Positions 55,228-64,000 of a DNA stretch of 64,000 nucleotides are shown piece by piece (the first letter of the stretch is position 1; every line of letters starts with the position of its first letter). The position numbers and the translations under genes are program-made. The notes under the pieces were generated by a model, which had not been told where the DNA came from, searched no databases, and saw only the letters and a program-made list of their open reading frames with translations. The stretch spans positions 1-64,000 of the forward strand of contig MAAE01000004.1 in the NCBI GenBank assembly GCA_002162675.1. Reading direction: 5' to 3'. Source of the DNA: Colwellia sp. 39_35_sub15_T18. Lineage in GTDB: Bacteria > Pseudomonadota > Gammaproteobacteria > Enterobacterales > Alteromonadaceae.

Positions 55228-56463
55228 CTAAAACTCGCCTTTAAACCAAGCATGCAGTCGTGACCACAAATTACTAACACCTACTGATTTACTTTGCTCT
55301 TGTATGCCTGATTCATGGGCTTGCAAGCCATAATGCAACAAACCCACCACAGTGGCGTAACTTGCATCGTCTACATATTCTTTCAAGCCCTGTACCGCTA
55401 ATGGCTTGGCAAGGCGTACTGGCATTTGAAATACTTCTTCTGCAAATTCAACAACGCCTTCCATTTTTGCTGTGCCACCAGTAAGTACATAGCCTGCCGC
55501 AATTTGATCTTCTAAACCGGCTTCGCGTACTTCTTCTTGAATAAGTTCAAATAACTCATGATATCTGGGTTCAACAACTTCCGATAAGGTATGACGTGAC
55601 ATGGTACGGGCTGGGCGACCACCAACACTAGGCACTTCAATGCTGTCTTCCATGCTAACTAAGTGTTTTAACGCACAGGCATATTGCACTTTAATATCTT
55701 CAGCATGGCTTAGTGGGGTGCGAAATATTTTGGCAATGTCACTGGTCACTTGATTGCCTGCCACTGGAATTACGGCAGTGTGTCTTAGCGCGCCACCGGT
55801 AAAAATTGATATATCCATGGTGCCGGCCCCCATATCAACCACACAAATACCCAATTCTTTTTCATCGTCAGTTAACACCGCATAACTTGAAGCCAGTGCT
55901 GAAAAAATTAACTGATCGGCACTTAAATTACAGCGCTCAACACATTTCACTAAATTTTTTGCCATATCGTTAGCACAGGTAACAATATGCACCTTAGCTT
56001 CCATGCGAACGCCTGACATGCCAATGGGGCTTTTAATACCATCTTGACAATCAATACTGTATTCTTGCGGCAATACGTGCAACATACGACGTTCAGCAGA
56101 AATAGGCACAGAGCGAGCCGTATGAATAACGTTATCAACGTCTTCTTGAATCACTTCTTTATCATTAATTGGCACCATGCCATTTTCATTTTGGCAGCTG
56201 ATATGTTTACCAGAAATACCTAAATAAATTGAGCTAATTTGGCAATCAGCCATTAACTCAGCTTCATTAATCGCTCGCTGGATAGACTGAATAACCAAAT
56301 TAAGATCGTTTACGCCACCTTTGTCCATGCCTCGAGCAGGTTGATTACCAACCCCGACAATGCTTAGCTGGTGATCAGGCGTTATTTCTCCAACGGCAAC
56401 GGAAATTTTAGACGTACCAATATCTAATCCAACCACTAAATTTCTTTCGGTAACTTTAGGCAT
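55228..56463 (-). CDS. ftsA: Cell division protein FtsA
   Basis: The actin-like protein that ties FtsZ to the membrane. 411 residues: VVGLDIGTSKISVAVGEI (phosphate 1), CVVDMGAGTMDISIF (phosphate 2), VLTGGTAKMEGV (adenosine), and the amphipathic tail NLWSRLHAWFKGEF. Overlaps ftsQ by 8 bases. Confidence 0.97.
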   Translation of the reverse strand: MPKVTERNLVVGLDIGTSKISVAVGEITPDHQLSIVGVGNQPARGMDKGGVNDLNLVIQSIQRAINEAELMADCQISSIYLGISGKHISCQNENGMVPINDKEVIQEDVDNVIHTARSVPISAERRMLHVLPQEYSIDCQDGIKSPIGMSGVRMEAKVHIVTCANDMAKNLVKCVERCNLSADQLIFSALASSYAVLTDDEKELGICVVDMGAGTMDISIFTGGALRHTAVIPVAGNQVTSDIAKIFRTPLSHAEDIKVQYACALKHLVSMEDSIEVPSVGGRPARTMSRHTLSEVVEPRYHELFELIQEEVREAGLEDQIAAGYVLTGGTAKMEGVVEFAEEVFQMPVRLAKPLAVQGLKEYVDDASYATVVGLLHYGLQAHESGIQEQSKSVGVSNLWSRLHAWFKGEF

Positions 56464-57343
56464 GTAAGGTAAACTCTTTATTCGTTATTTTCATTTCTTC
56501 AGAAAATGCTTTTATGTTGCGCATTTTTACCCATCTATTCGATTGTTTTTTAAACGATAAATTCGCTATTGACTTCCAACCAACCGCCAACCCGGTATCA
56601 TAGCGCAAATCGATATAATCCACTGCTTGTTTTAACTGTTTTTTGTTATTCTTTTTAGCTTTTATTTTTTGCTTTAAATGTGATTTTATTAAAGGATAAA
56701 CATCCATAAATCTTTGAATGCGCTCAACCCTTTCTTCTCGCCCTAAATTAAGCATAACGCCATCATTTAGCGTTAGTTGCCATGAGAATCGTTCACTAAG
56801 TACTAATTCATCAATAGCCAAATTGCTATACTCTAATAAACCATTTAAATTGCTATAGTTTTCCAAAGCAAGTAACTCACTTCCTTCTGGACCAAAGAAC
56901 TGCGGTAACGCTTGATTTAGCCGAGCAATATCCGCTTGAAAAGCTTTGCCAAACTGATTCAGCAAAAAATCACCATTCCATAAGGCGATTGGCGTTTGAT
57001 CAACCACATAAATTTTCACTTCGTCTGGCCATTGCTTTCTCACTGAAACTGAATAAACCCACGGCAGTGCCGATACTTGCACCTGAATATCATTAACATC
57101 AACTTCAAAAAAATTGCCTAGATCTATTTGGCTTATAGCCGTCATCACATCTTGGCGTTTGGTATAAGGCATTTCACCACTGATCACCACTGAATTTACG
57201 GGTGAGTTTTCTTGACCAAACACTTGTTGAGATAACCACCAAGCAGCACTAATTAAACTAATAAGCACCACAACAAAAAATGCCAAACCAAGGCCAAAAG
57301 CCAAGACATGCTGATTTTTCGTGGTTAGTTGCTTATTACTCAT
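56456..57343 (-). CDS. ftsQ: Cell division protein FtsQ
   Basis: A bitopic divisome protein of 295 residues. A cytoplasmic start, membrane helix (about 14-40), POTRA domain (VNSVVISGEMPYTKRQDV, about 46-115) and the beta domain ending in IDLRYDTGLAVGW. It bridges early and late division proteins. The C-terminal tail after that motif is about 50 residues, slightly long. Confidence 0.93.
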   Translation of the reverse strand: MSNKQLTTKNQHVLAFGLGLAFFVVVLISLISAAWWLSQQVFGQENSPVNSVVISGEMPYTKRQDVMTAISQIDLGNFFEVDVNDIQVQVSALPWVYSVSVRKQWPDEVKIYVVDQTPIALWNGDFLLNQFGKAFQADIARLNQALPQFFGPEGSELLALENYSNLNGLLEYSNLAIDELVLSERFSWQLTLNDGVMLNLGREERVERIQRFMDVYPLIKSHLKQKIKAKKNNKKQLKQAVDYIDLRYDTGLAVGWKSIANLSFKKQSNRWVKMRNIKAFSEEMKITNKEFTLHA

Positions 57344-57369
57344 ATCATTATTCGCGGTTAAAACCGCCC

Positions 57370-58302
57370 CTATATACTCAATAACACGATGCGTTCAACC
57401 AATTCACTGAAGGTTAAACCATGTACTTTTGCCGCTTTCGGTACTAATGACGTTTGTGTCATTCCCGGTACTGTATTCACTTCGAGTAACTGCCATTCAC
57501 CTTGGCTATTTTGCATTAAATCAACTCGTCCCCAACCACTAGCACCCGTTGCTTTAAAGGCCTGTAACGATAAGGCTTTAATTTGTGCTTCTTGCGCTGG
57601 TGCTAAGCCACAAGGGCAATGGTATTGTGTGCTGTTAGATTGATATTTAGCTTCGTAATCATAAAATTCACGCGGTGTTTCCATGTGAATCGCTGGCAAT
57701 GCTTCATCACCTAAAATAGCGACAGTATATTCAGGACCATCGATCCAAGCCTCTAATAAAACATCACCATCAAAACCAAAAGCTTCCACCAAGGCGTTAT
57801 GCAATTTTTCATCACTATCAGCCATCGCCATGCCAATACTTGAACCTTCATGAGCTGGCTTAACCATCACCTTGCCGCCTAAATCATTTAGCAACTTAGC
57901 AACATCAAGTTGAGCAAACTCTGTTTTTGTCACCACAGCAAAAGGGGCCGTAGGCAAATCACAGGCTTTAAATATTTGCTTGCTACGCACCTTATCCATA
58001 GATAAGGCAGAGCCTAAAACATTGGAACCTGTATACGCGATCCCTAACGACTCGAGTGCCCCTTGCAAACAGCCATCTTCACCGCCACGACCATGCAAAG
58101 CGATAAAAACTCGCTTGATACCTTGCTCAACCAAGTCCATTAAGGGTTGTGCTTTAGTGTCCATCAAAACAACGTTAAAACCGGCTTGCTCTAACCCTTG
58201 TGCAATGGCCTTACCTGAGTTGAGCGACACCTCACGCTCTGCTGAATTACCGCCATATAAAACCGCAATAGGCTGCTTTTTAACTTCAGCAATATTCATC
58301 AT
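57370..58302 (-). CDS. ddlB: D-alanine--D-alanine ligase
   Basis: Makes the D-Ala-D-Ala end of the peptidoglycan stem. 310 residues of the ATP-grasp type: [46 protein letters not shown] and [16 protein letters not shown]. Overlaps murC by one base. Confidence 0.96.
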   Translation of the reverse strand: MMNIAEVKKQPIAVLYGGNSAEREVSLNSGKAIAQGLEQAGFNVVLMDTKAQPLMDLVEQGIKRVFIALHGRGGEDGCLQGALESLGIAYTGSNVLGSALSMDKVRSKQIFKACDLPTAPFAVVTKTEFAQLDVAKLLNDLGGKVMVKPAHEGSSIGMAMADSDEKLHNALVEAFGFDGDVLLEAWIDGPEYTVAILGDEALPAIHMETPREFYDYEAKYQSNSTQYHCPCGLAPAQEAQIKALSLQAFKATGASGWGRVDLMQNSQGEWQLLEVNTVPGMTQTSLVPKAAKVHGLTFSELVERIVLLSI

Positions 58303-59756
58303 TAAGCCTTAGCAACTTGTAATAAATCATGGTCTGATAAGTTTCTCGCTACAGCACCAATGTTACCGGCACCTTGGGTGATCACCATGTCATTATCTTG
58401 TAATTGTGCCGCTAAAAGTTCAGGCAGCTTGTCAACATCGCTGACATACACAGGCTCAATTTGGCCGCGTTGACGAATAGAGCGGGCTAAACTTTTACTG
58501 TCGGCTGTTATAATAGCTGCCTCACCAGCGCTATAAACATCGAGTAGAAATAAACAATCGACTTCTGATAACACTTCCACAAAGTCTTCATATAAGTCAC
58601 GAGTACGCGAATAACGGTGTGGTTGAAATACCATCACTAAACGCTTATCAGGCCAACCTGTACGCATAGCTAAAATGGTGGCTTTCACCTCACTGGGGTG
58701 ATGACCGTAATCATCCACTAACACCATATCACCTGCACTTGTGCTTAAATCAGCCAGTTGTTCAAAACGACGACCAATACCGGCAAACTCCGTTAAGGCT
58801 TGGCAAATAGCCTCATCATCAATGCCTTCATCTTTGGCCACCGCAACCCCTGCCAGCGCATTAAGTACATTGTGTTGTCCAGGTAAATTAACACTCATAT
58901 CAAGTGGTGGTTGACCGTCCATTTCTACAGTAAAATAGCTAACGCTAGCGTCTTGCTGATAATTAACCGCACGAATATCAGCATCTTGTGAAAAACCATA
59001 GGTGATCACTTGACGGCTAATACGAGGTAATAGTTCACGCACCACAGGATTGTCGATACAAACCACCGCTAAGCCATAAAAAGGCAGATTATGTAAAAAT
59101 TCAATATAAGTATCTTTGAGTTTTTCAAAGTCGCCTTGGTACGTTTCCATGTGATCAGCATCAATATTGGTAATGACTGACACCATAGGTTGTAAATGTA
59201 AAAACGAGGCATCACTTTCATCGGCTTCGGCGACTAAATAGCGACTACTACCCAAACGGGCATTAGTACCAGCACTATTAAGTAAACCGCCAATAACAAA
59301 GGTTGGATCTAACTGGCCTTGGGCAAAAATACTGGCAATTAAACTGGTTGTGGTGGTTTTTCCGTGAGTGCCCGCAATGGCAATACCATGGCGAAAACGC
59401 ATTAATTCTGCTAGCATTTCTGCGCGGCGAACCACAGGAATACGCGCTGCTTTTGCTGCCAATAACTCAGGGTTATTTTTATCGATGGCAGTAGAAACGA
59501 CAATAACGCTAGCCCCGATAATATTGTCGCTAGCATGGCCAATATAAACAGTAGCACCAAGATCGACTAACCTTTTTACCACTTGATTTTCGCCAATATC
59601 AGAGCCTGAAATTTGGTAGCCTTCATTAAGTAATACTTCAGCAATACCGCCCATACCAGCACCACCAATACCGACAAAATGAATGTGCTTAACACGGCGC
59701 ATTTCTGGTACTTTTGTTAAGCTAGTTAAGCTGTTTTTTCTTGCTGTTTGACTCAT
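58302..59756 (-). CDS. murC: UDP-N-acetylmuramate--L-alanine ligase
   Basis: Adds the first stem-peptide residue. 484 residues: the UDP-binding [19 protein letters not shown] loop [14 protein letters not shown], central [10 protein letters not shown], and the C-terminal domain [14 protein letters not shown]. Normal length. 32 bases separate it from murG. Confidence 0.97.
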   Translation of the reverse strand: MSQTARKNSLTSLTKVPEMRRVKHIHFVGIGGAGMGGIAEVLLNEGYQISGSDIGENQVVKRLVDLGATVYIGHASDNIIGASVIVVSTAIDKNNPELLAAKAARIPVVRRAEMLAELMRFRHGIAIAGTHGKTTTTSLIASIFAQGQLDPTFVIGGLLNSAGTNARLGSSRYLVAEADESDASFLHLQPMVSVITNIDADHMETYQGDFEKLKDTYIEFLHNLPFYGLAVVCIDNPVVRELLPRISRQVITYGFSQDADIRAVNYQQDASVSYFTVEMDGQPPLDMSVNLPGQHNVLNALAGVAVAKDEGIDDEAICQALTEFAGIGRRFEQLADLSTSAGDMVLVDDYGHHPSEVKATILAMRTGWPDKRLVMVFQPHRYSRTRDLYEDFVEVLSEVDCLFLLDVYSAGEAAIITADSKSLARSIRQRGQIEPVYVSDVDKLPELLAAQLQDNDMVITQGAGNIGAVARNLSDHDLLQVAKA

Positions 59757-59788
59757 AGTATTACTCTATTTTAACGCTATATTAGCTG

Positions 59789-60919
59789 TTACTTGCCAGT
59801 AGGTATTAACTGCTGGCATATTTGCGCAACCTTGCTGGTTGCATTGACATCGGCGGCAGCAAAAGCTGCTTGCGCCATAATGTTCAAAATCTGTTTTTCA
59901 CTAAATAAATCTTGTAAGGTTTTTGCTAAACTCTCACTAGTTAACTCATGTTGCTTTATTAATGTTGCCGCTCCGCGTGCCACTAGGTACTGAGCATTTT
60001 TAGTTTGATGATCATCAACAGCGTGCGGCAAAGGCACAAAAATAGCCGGTTTTGCCGCCATTGCTAACTCTGATACCGTTAAGGCACCTGCGCGACAGAT
60101 AACAATATCAGCCCATTGATAGGCACTTGCCATATCTTTTATAAACTCAGTGACTCGCACTTGCTCATTAGCAAAGTGATGTTGATTATAAGCATCAACC
60201 ACTTCGACTTGCTTATCCTTTCCCGTTTGGTGCCAAATATTAAAAGCGGGTTGCTCTGCTTGTCGTTTTACTAATTCGGCAAAGCTTGGGGGGATTATTT
60301 GGTTTAGCACTTGCGCCCCCAAACTACCGCCAATAACTAATATATTGTTGCTAGTTTTAGCCGTTACTTCTTTGCTAATATCAGCATTTTTCTGAGCATG
60401 TTCACCAATACTTGCTCTTAAAGGGTTCCCCACCACTTGCGCGTCTATTTTCGTCTCAAACGCATCTGGAAAAGCACAACAAACCTTATTGGCAATACGA
60501 CTTAACAATCGGTTAGTTAAACCCGCAGCGGCATTTTGCTCATGCACCACTAGCGGCTTTTTCATTAACCATGCCGCTAAACCACCTGGGGCACTGGCAT
60601 AACCGCCCATCCCCAAAACCACATCGGGTTTAATGGTTTTTATTACCTGAATTCCTTGCCATAACGATGCGACTAATTTAAACGGCAACTTCAGCCATGA
60701 CAACAAACCTTTATTACGCAGGCCACTGATATTAATAAAGGAAATATCATAACCGTGCTCAGGCACTAAATTGGCTTCCATTTTATCTGCTGTGCCTAGC
60801 CAATGTATCTGCCAGCCTTGTTGCTTTAACATATCTGCCACGGCAAGGCCGGGAAAAATATGGCCTCCCGTACCTCCTGCCATCACTAACAAAATTGGAG
60901 AGTCACTTTTACTTCTCAT
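59789..60919 (-). CDS. murG: UDP-GlcNAc lipid I transferase MurG
   Basis: The GT-B enzyme that turns lipid I into lipid II at the inner membrane. Start at ATG 60919 with the site AGGGGA eight bases before it; 376 residues. Motifs: VMAGGTGGHIFPGLA, GMGGYASAPGGLAAW, VHEQNAAAGLTNR, GGSLGAQVLN, and CRAGALTVSELA. The first 13-16 codons and the ribosome site are duplicated upstream in an 88-bp tandem repeat, creating a short frame that ends inside the murG start region. An in-frame start at 60964 would add 15 residues encoded by the repeat. Confidence 0.95.
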   Translation of the reverse strand: MRSKSDSPILLVMAGGTGGHIFPGLAVADMLKQQGWQIHWLGTADKMEANLVPEHGYDISFINISGLRNKGLLSWLKLPFKLVASLWQGIQVIKTIKPDVVLGMGGYASAPGGLAAWLMKKPLVVHEQNAAAGLTNRLLSRIANKVCCAFPDAFETKIDAQVVGNPLRASIGEHAQKNADISKEVTAKTSNNILVIGGSLGAQVLNQIIPPSFAELVKRQAEQPAFNIWHQTGKDKQVEVVDAYNQHHFANEQVRVTEFIKDMASAYQWADIVICRAGALTVSELAMAAKPAIFVPLPHAVDDHQTKNAQYLVARGAATLIKQHELTSESLAKTLQDLFSEKQILNIMAQAAFAAADVNATSKVAQICQQLIPTGK

Positions 60920-61076
60920 ACTTTCCCCTAGGAAAAATATACCCAACCATGCAAGTAAAACCACCAGCCATCACTAACAAAATTGGAGAGTCACTTTTAC
61001 TTCTCATACTTTCCCCTAGGAAAAATATGCCCAACCATGCAAGTAAAACCACCAGCCATCACTAACAAAATCGGAG
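60879..61076 (-). repeat. 88-bp tandem repeat over the murG start
   Basis: Copy 1 is 60879-60966, copy 2 is 60967-61054 and a partial third copy is 61055-61076. Copies 1 and 2 differ at one base (ATATACCC versus ATATGCCC). Each holds the AGGGGAAAG site, the ATG and the first murG codons. As 88 is not a multiple of 3, the upstream copy is out of frame with murG. Confidence 0.95.
60909..61007 (-). CDS. Leader peptide created by the murG duplication
   Basis: The duplicated start at 61007, with the same AGGGGA site as murG, opens a 32-codon frame. It repeats the first 16 residues of MurG, changes at the repeat junction (FTCMVGY) and stops at TAA 60909-60911, nine bases past the murG ATG. Translation ending here could couple to murG or reduce its initiation. 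Whether it is translated is unknown. Confidence 0.5.
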   Translation of the reverse strand: MRSKSDSPILLVMAGGFTCMVGYIFPRGKYEK

Positions 61077-61103
61077 GATTCGCTGGAAAATTCGCTGTGC
61101 TAA

Positions 61104-62357
61104 TCATTTCTGTCCCCGACTTTTAGAAGACGTGGCTTGAATACTTTGCATACGCAACTCATGATCTATGCGAATTAATATCACCACCGCGATGGTCATA
61201 ATGATCATCGAGCTGCCGCCATAACTGATTAACGGCATAGTTAGCCCTTTAGTGGGAACTATACCGGCACTGGCGCCAACATTAACCGCCGCCTGAAAAC
61301 ACATCCAAATACCAATGGCGTAAGCAAAAAAACCTTCAAAAAACTTCTCTTTCGCTAGCGCCTTGCGCCCTAAAATAAGCGCTTTGTAGACCATAATCAT
61401 GCTCAACAGCAAAATAACCGCCACACCAACAAAGCCAAACTCTTCAGCTAATACCGCCATCACAAAATCAGTGTGTGCTTCGGGTAAATATTCTAATTTT
61501 TGAATGCTATTGCCTAAGCCCTGACCAAAAATTTCACCTCGGCCGTAGGCCATTAGTGATTGTGTTAATTGATAGCCACTACCAAAAGGATCTTGCCAGG
61601 GATCTAAAAAGCTGGTGATTCGACGCCAGCGATAAGGCTCAAATATGGCTAATAACGACAGTAAAACCACGCCAACTGAGGCTAAACTAATGAATTGCCA
61701 TAGTTTTGCGCCCGCTAAAAACAACAAACCAAAGGTAGTGACGAACATGACAATAATTGTGCCCAAATCTGGCTGTCTTAACAGTAAAGCAGCCAGCACA
61801 GCAAACACCACGAGGGGCTTAGCAAAGCCTTTCCAGTCTTCCATGACTTGATCACGTCGACGTACTAAATAAGCGGCTAAATAGCAAAAGAAAAACAACT
61901 TTGCTGGCTCTGCCGCTTGCACGGTTATTGGTCCTAAAACAATCCAGCGCGTTGAACCATTCACTGAGCGGCCAATCAGTAATACTGTTACTAGCAGAAA
62001 AATACCAAATATCAGTAAATAACCGCTATTTTTTTGCCACCACGACATAGGAATTTGCAAAGCAACACCAGCAATACCTAAACTCAAAACAATATAAATG
62101 CTATGGCGAATAACAAAATGAAAAGGGTTATTAAATAAGCGCTCTGCCACGGGCATTGATGAGCTAGCCACCATGATAAGCCCGATCATATACATGCTTA
62201 GCGCTATAATAATAAAGCTGCGATCAAATACCGCATAGTCGTGGTTAGCTTGTTTTTGCTCGGCATTAAAGACTTGAGCTAGCTTGTCGCCAATACTTGT
62301 TGCTAAACTTTTTATCGCTGTCAGCGGTAGTTTCATTTGCTCTGTTGAGGTAGTCAT
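61104..62357 (-). CDS. ftsW: Septal peptidoglycan polymerase FtsW
   Basis: A SEDS-family glycosyltransferase of 417 residues with about ten membrane helices. Family motifs: [51 protein letters not shown] and [14 protein letters not shown]. It polymerises lipid II with FtsI. An N-terminal cytoplasmic part of about 45 residues is normal. The start overlaps murD by 4 bases. Confidence 0.96.
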   Translation of the reverse strand: MTTSTEQMKLPLTAIKSLATSIGDKLAQVFNAEQKQANHDYAVFDRSFIIIALSMYMIGLIMVASSSMPVAERLFNNPFHFVIRHSIYIVLSLGIAGVALQIPMSWWQKNSGYLLIFGIFLLVTVLLIGRSVNGSTRWIVLGPITVQAAEPAKLFFFCYLAAYLVRRRDQVMEDWKGFAKPLVVFAVLAALLLRQPDLGTIIVMFVTTFGLLFLAGAKLWQFISLASVGVVLLSLLAIFEPYRWRRITSFLDPWQDPFGSGYQLTQSLMAYGRGEIFGQGLGNSIQKLEYLPEAHTDFVMAVLAEEFGFVGVAVILLLSMIMVYKALILGRKALAKEKFFEGFFAYAIGIWMCFQAAVNVGASAGIVPTKGLTMPLISYGGSSMIIMTIAVVILIRIDHELRMQSIQATSSKSRGQK

Positions 62358-63853
62358 TTTTTCGCCTCTGTTAAGGTTTTGACTACCGCCATAAACTGTT
62401 CGCCACGCTCAGCGAAACTTTTGAACATATCAAAACTGGCGCACGCGGGCGATAATAAAACGATATCACCGGCCTTGGCATTCGCTTGTGCTAATACCAC
62501 AGCGGCATGTAAATCGCTGACATGCTGTGACTTACCCATGTCACTTGTTAATTGCGCAATTTTGTCGCCATCTTGACCTAAAGTGATCACTTGGCTAACT
62601 TGTTGTGCAAGTGGCTCTGCCAATGGGCTAAAGTCAGCGCCTTTGCCTTCACCACCGGCGATAACAATTAAATTTTGCTGCGCGGAAAGTGTTTTGGCTA
62701 AACCGTTAATCGCCGCTAAAGTCGCACCGACATTGGTGGCTTTCGAGTCATTAATCCAAGTGATACCATCAGGAGTGCTTATTCGTTGGCAGCGATGTGC
62801 TAAGCCAGCAAATCCTGCGAGATTTTCTACCATGGCCGTTAATGACCAACCAGCGCTATAGCCTAACGCTAATACCGCTAAGTAATTGAGCGCATTATGC
62901 ATGCCCGCCAATGGTAGCTCGTCTAAGGCAATGAGGTTTTTATCGCCAAAGGCTAAATAAGCTTTATTATTTTGTTTGTCTTTACTTTCAAGCTTGTGCT
63001 CACTAGCAAAACGAACACCAAATTGCCCTTGTGCAGGTGCATCACTACCAAAAGACATTTGCTTTTCAATGACCCTTGGCTCAACTTCTTGTTCAGCCTT
63101 TTGTTCAGCTTCTTGCTCACAGTAAGGCACCGCTGTTGCAACATCGTCACGGTTAGTAATGGCTAACTTACCTTGTTGATAAATACTTTGTTTAATGGCC
63201 TGATAATTAGCCATTGTTTGATGACGATCTAAATGATCATCACTAACATTTAAAACGGTGGTGGCAATCGCCTGCATACTTTTTAAGGTTTCTAACTGAA
63301 AACTAGATAATTCTAAAATAACGAGTTCAGGTAATGCGTTTGCTGCATTGCTATGTGATTGAGTAAATAAGTCTAAAACTGGCTGACCAATATTGCCGCC
63401 AAGCTGAGCATTAATGCCTAATTTTTTCGCTAAATAATCTAATAACGACACCACGGTAGATTTACCGTTTGAGCCAGTCACCGCTAACATGTCCATAGGA
63501 TGACGGCGCTGATTATTAACTTGACAAAATAACTCAACATCCCCTAACACTTGACAGTCAGCGTTAATAAATGCTGCTATCTCCGCTATTGAACTATCAA
63601 TACCTGGGCTGATCAATATCACCTCGGCCTGAGCAATTAACTCAGCATGCCATTTTCCTAGTGATAAACTGACTTGTGGAAATTCGTCTTTAAAGGTTTG
63701 CTGGTTATAATCATGGGTAAATGGATTCAAGCGAGAATCATTAACAGCAAAACATAAGCCTTGCGCCGCTAAAAAGCGCGCACAGGACATACCCGTAAGC
63801 CCAGCGCCCAGCACAAGTATTTGTTTATGTTTAAATGCCGTTAATAATGTCAT
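62354..63853 (-). CDS. murD: UDP-N-acetylmuramoyl-L-alanine--D-glutamate ligase
   Basis: Adds D-glutamate to the stem peptide. 499 residues: [19 protein letters not shown] loop [30 protein letters not shown] and [11 protein letters not shown]. It is longer than the E. coli enzyme (about 438) because of an insertion at about 235-285 with a Glu/Gln/Lys-rich repeat ([13 protein letters not shown]). Confidence 0.96.
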   Translation of the reverse strand: MTLLTAFKHKQILVLGAGLTGMSCARFLAAQGLCFAVNDSRLNPFTHDYNQQTFKDEFPQVSLSLGKWHAELIAQAEVILISPGIDSSIAEIAAFINADCQVLGDVELFCQVNNQRRHPMDMLAVTGSNGKSTVVSLLDYLAKKLGINAQLGGNIGQPVLDLFTQSHSNAANALPELVILELSSFQLETLKSMQAIATTVLNVSDDHLDRHQTMANYQAIKQSIYQQGKLAITNRDDVATAVPYCEQEAEQKAEQEVEPRVIEKQMSFGSDAPAQGQFGVRFASEHKLESKDKQNNKAYLAFGDKNLIALDELPLAGMHNALNYLAVLALGYSAGWSLTAMVENLAGFAGLAHRCQRISTPDGITWINDSKATNVGATLAAINGLAKTLSAQQNLIVIAGGEGKGADFSPLAEPLAQQVSQVITLGQDGDKIAQLTSDMGKSQHVSDLHAAVVLAQANAKAGDIVLLSPACASFDMFKSFAERGEQFMAVVKTLTEAKK

Positions 63854-63902
63854 TTATACTTTCTATCTCTCTTGCTCAATATTTTATACTTAACGAATCG
63901 AC

Positions 63903-64000
63903 TTAACGAAGTTTCAATGTCGCTAAACCAATCAGCACTAAAATTAAGGATATAATCCAAAAACGCACTATCACTCTCGGCTCTGGCCAGCCTTTTAATT
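63903..64000 (-). CDS. mraY: MraY C-terminal end (cut by window edge)
   Basis: The last 32 codons of phospho-N-acetylmuramoyl-pentapeptide transferase: [20 protein letters not shown] is the conserved end of MraY, finishing in a hydrophobic helix and LKLR. The gene lies 50 bases before murD, as expected in the mraY-murD-ftsW order. Confidence 0.9.
   Translation of the reverse strand, partial: LKGWPEPRVIVRFWIISLILVLIGLATLKLR

Overview
The window looks like chromosome of a marine, moderately AT-rich gammaproteobacterium of the Alteromonadales, most like Colwellia or Thalassotalea. The evidence is gene order: the dcw division cluster runs into lpxC, dciA, an M23 peptidase, secA and mutT; pilABCD is followed by coaE, zapD and yacG; rplM-rpsI is followed by petABC and sspAB; and rsmI, lpoA, yraN, diaA and dolP sit next to rnpB. 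No taxon was tested by a search.

Layout. 1-917: the end of one unknown gene and a second unknown gene with a frame problem at its start. 1336-5904 (minus): a two-gene RND efflux system whose adaptor gene carries two in-frame 156-bp repeat units inside its signal-peptide region. 6403-16226 (plus): a tightly packed ten-gene operon, the most interesting part of the window. It encodes an outer-membrane barrel, a membrane GT2 synthase, a polytopic glycosyltransferase, a Dpm1-like transferase, a DUF547 protein, a CofC-like transferase (rSAM/selenodomain-associated type 1), an ArsM arsenite methyltransferase, a radical SAM enzyme, a thioredoxin-type ArsC and an MTA-phosphorylase-like enzyme. Together these read as arsenate reduction, arsenic methylation, transfer of a 5'-deoxyadenosyl group, loss of adenine and glycosylation, that is, an arsenosugar or arsenolipid pathway. 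The radical SAM protein does not look like classical ArsS.

16317-18092 holds a TrmH-type methylase followed by gene debris, including a chimera of duplicated trmH and phosphorylase ends. 18103-28025 is an accessory stretch: a TonB-dependent receptor, a DnaQ-like exonuclease, an IS66 remnant, a flavoprotein plus membrane iron-sulfur protein pair, a PiT transporter remnant, a lipoprotein glycoside hydrolase and an integrase fragment beside rnpB. From 28148 onward the genes are mostly housekeeping: RNase P RNA, rsmI-lpoA-yraN-diaA-dolP, sspAB, petABC, rpsI-rplM, the type IV pilus genes, secA, lpxC and division/peptidoglycan genes back to the end of mraY. Interruptions are a RAYT (REP-associated transposase) with many REP-like palindromes, and a yefM-yoeB toxin-antitoxin module between pilA and pilB whose toxin gene has an early stop codon.

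Small-scale rearrangement is a theme: the 156-bp unit in the adaptor gene, an 88-bp tandem duplication that copies the murG ribosome-binding site and start and creates a leader reading frame overlapping murG, a second damaged yoeB tail, a 10-bp tandem array before the phosphorylase gene, and two copies of a 53-54-bp palindrome.
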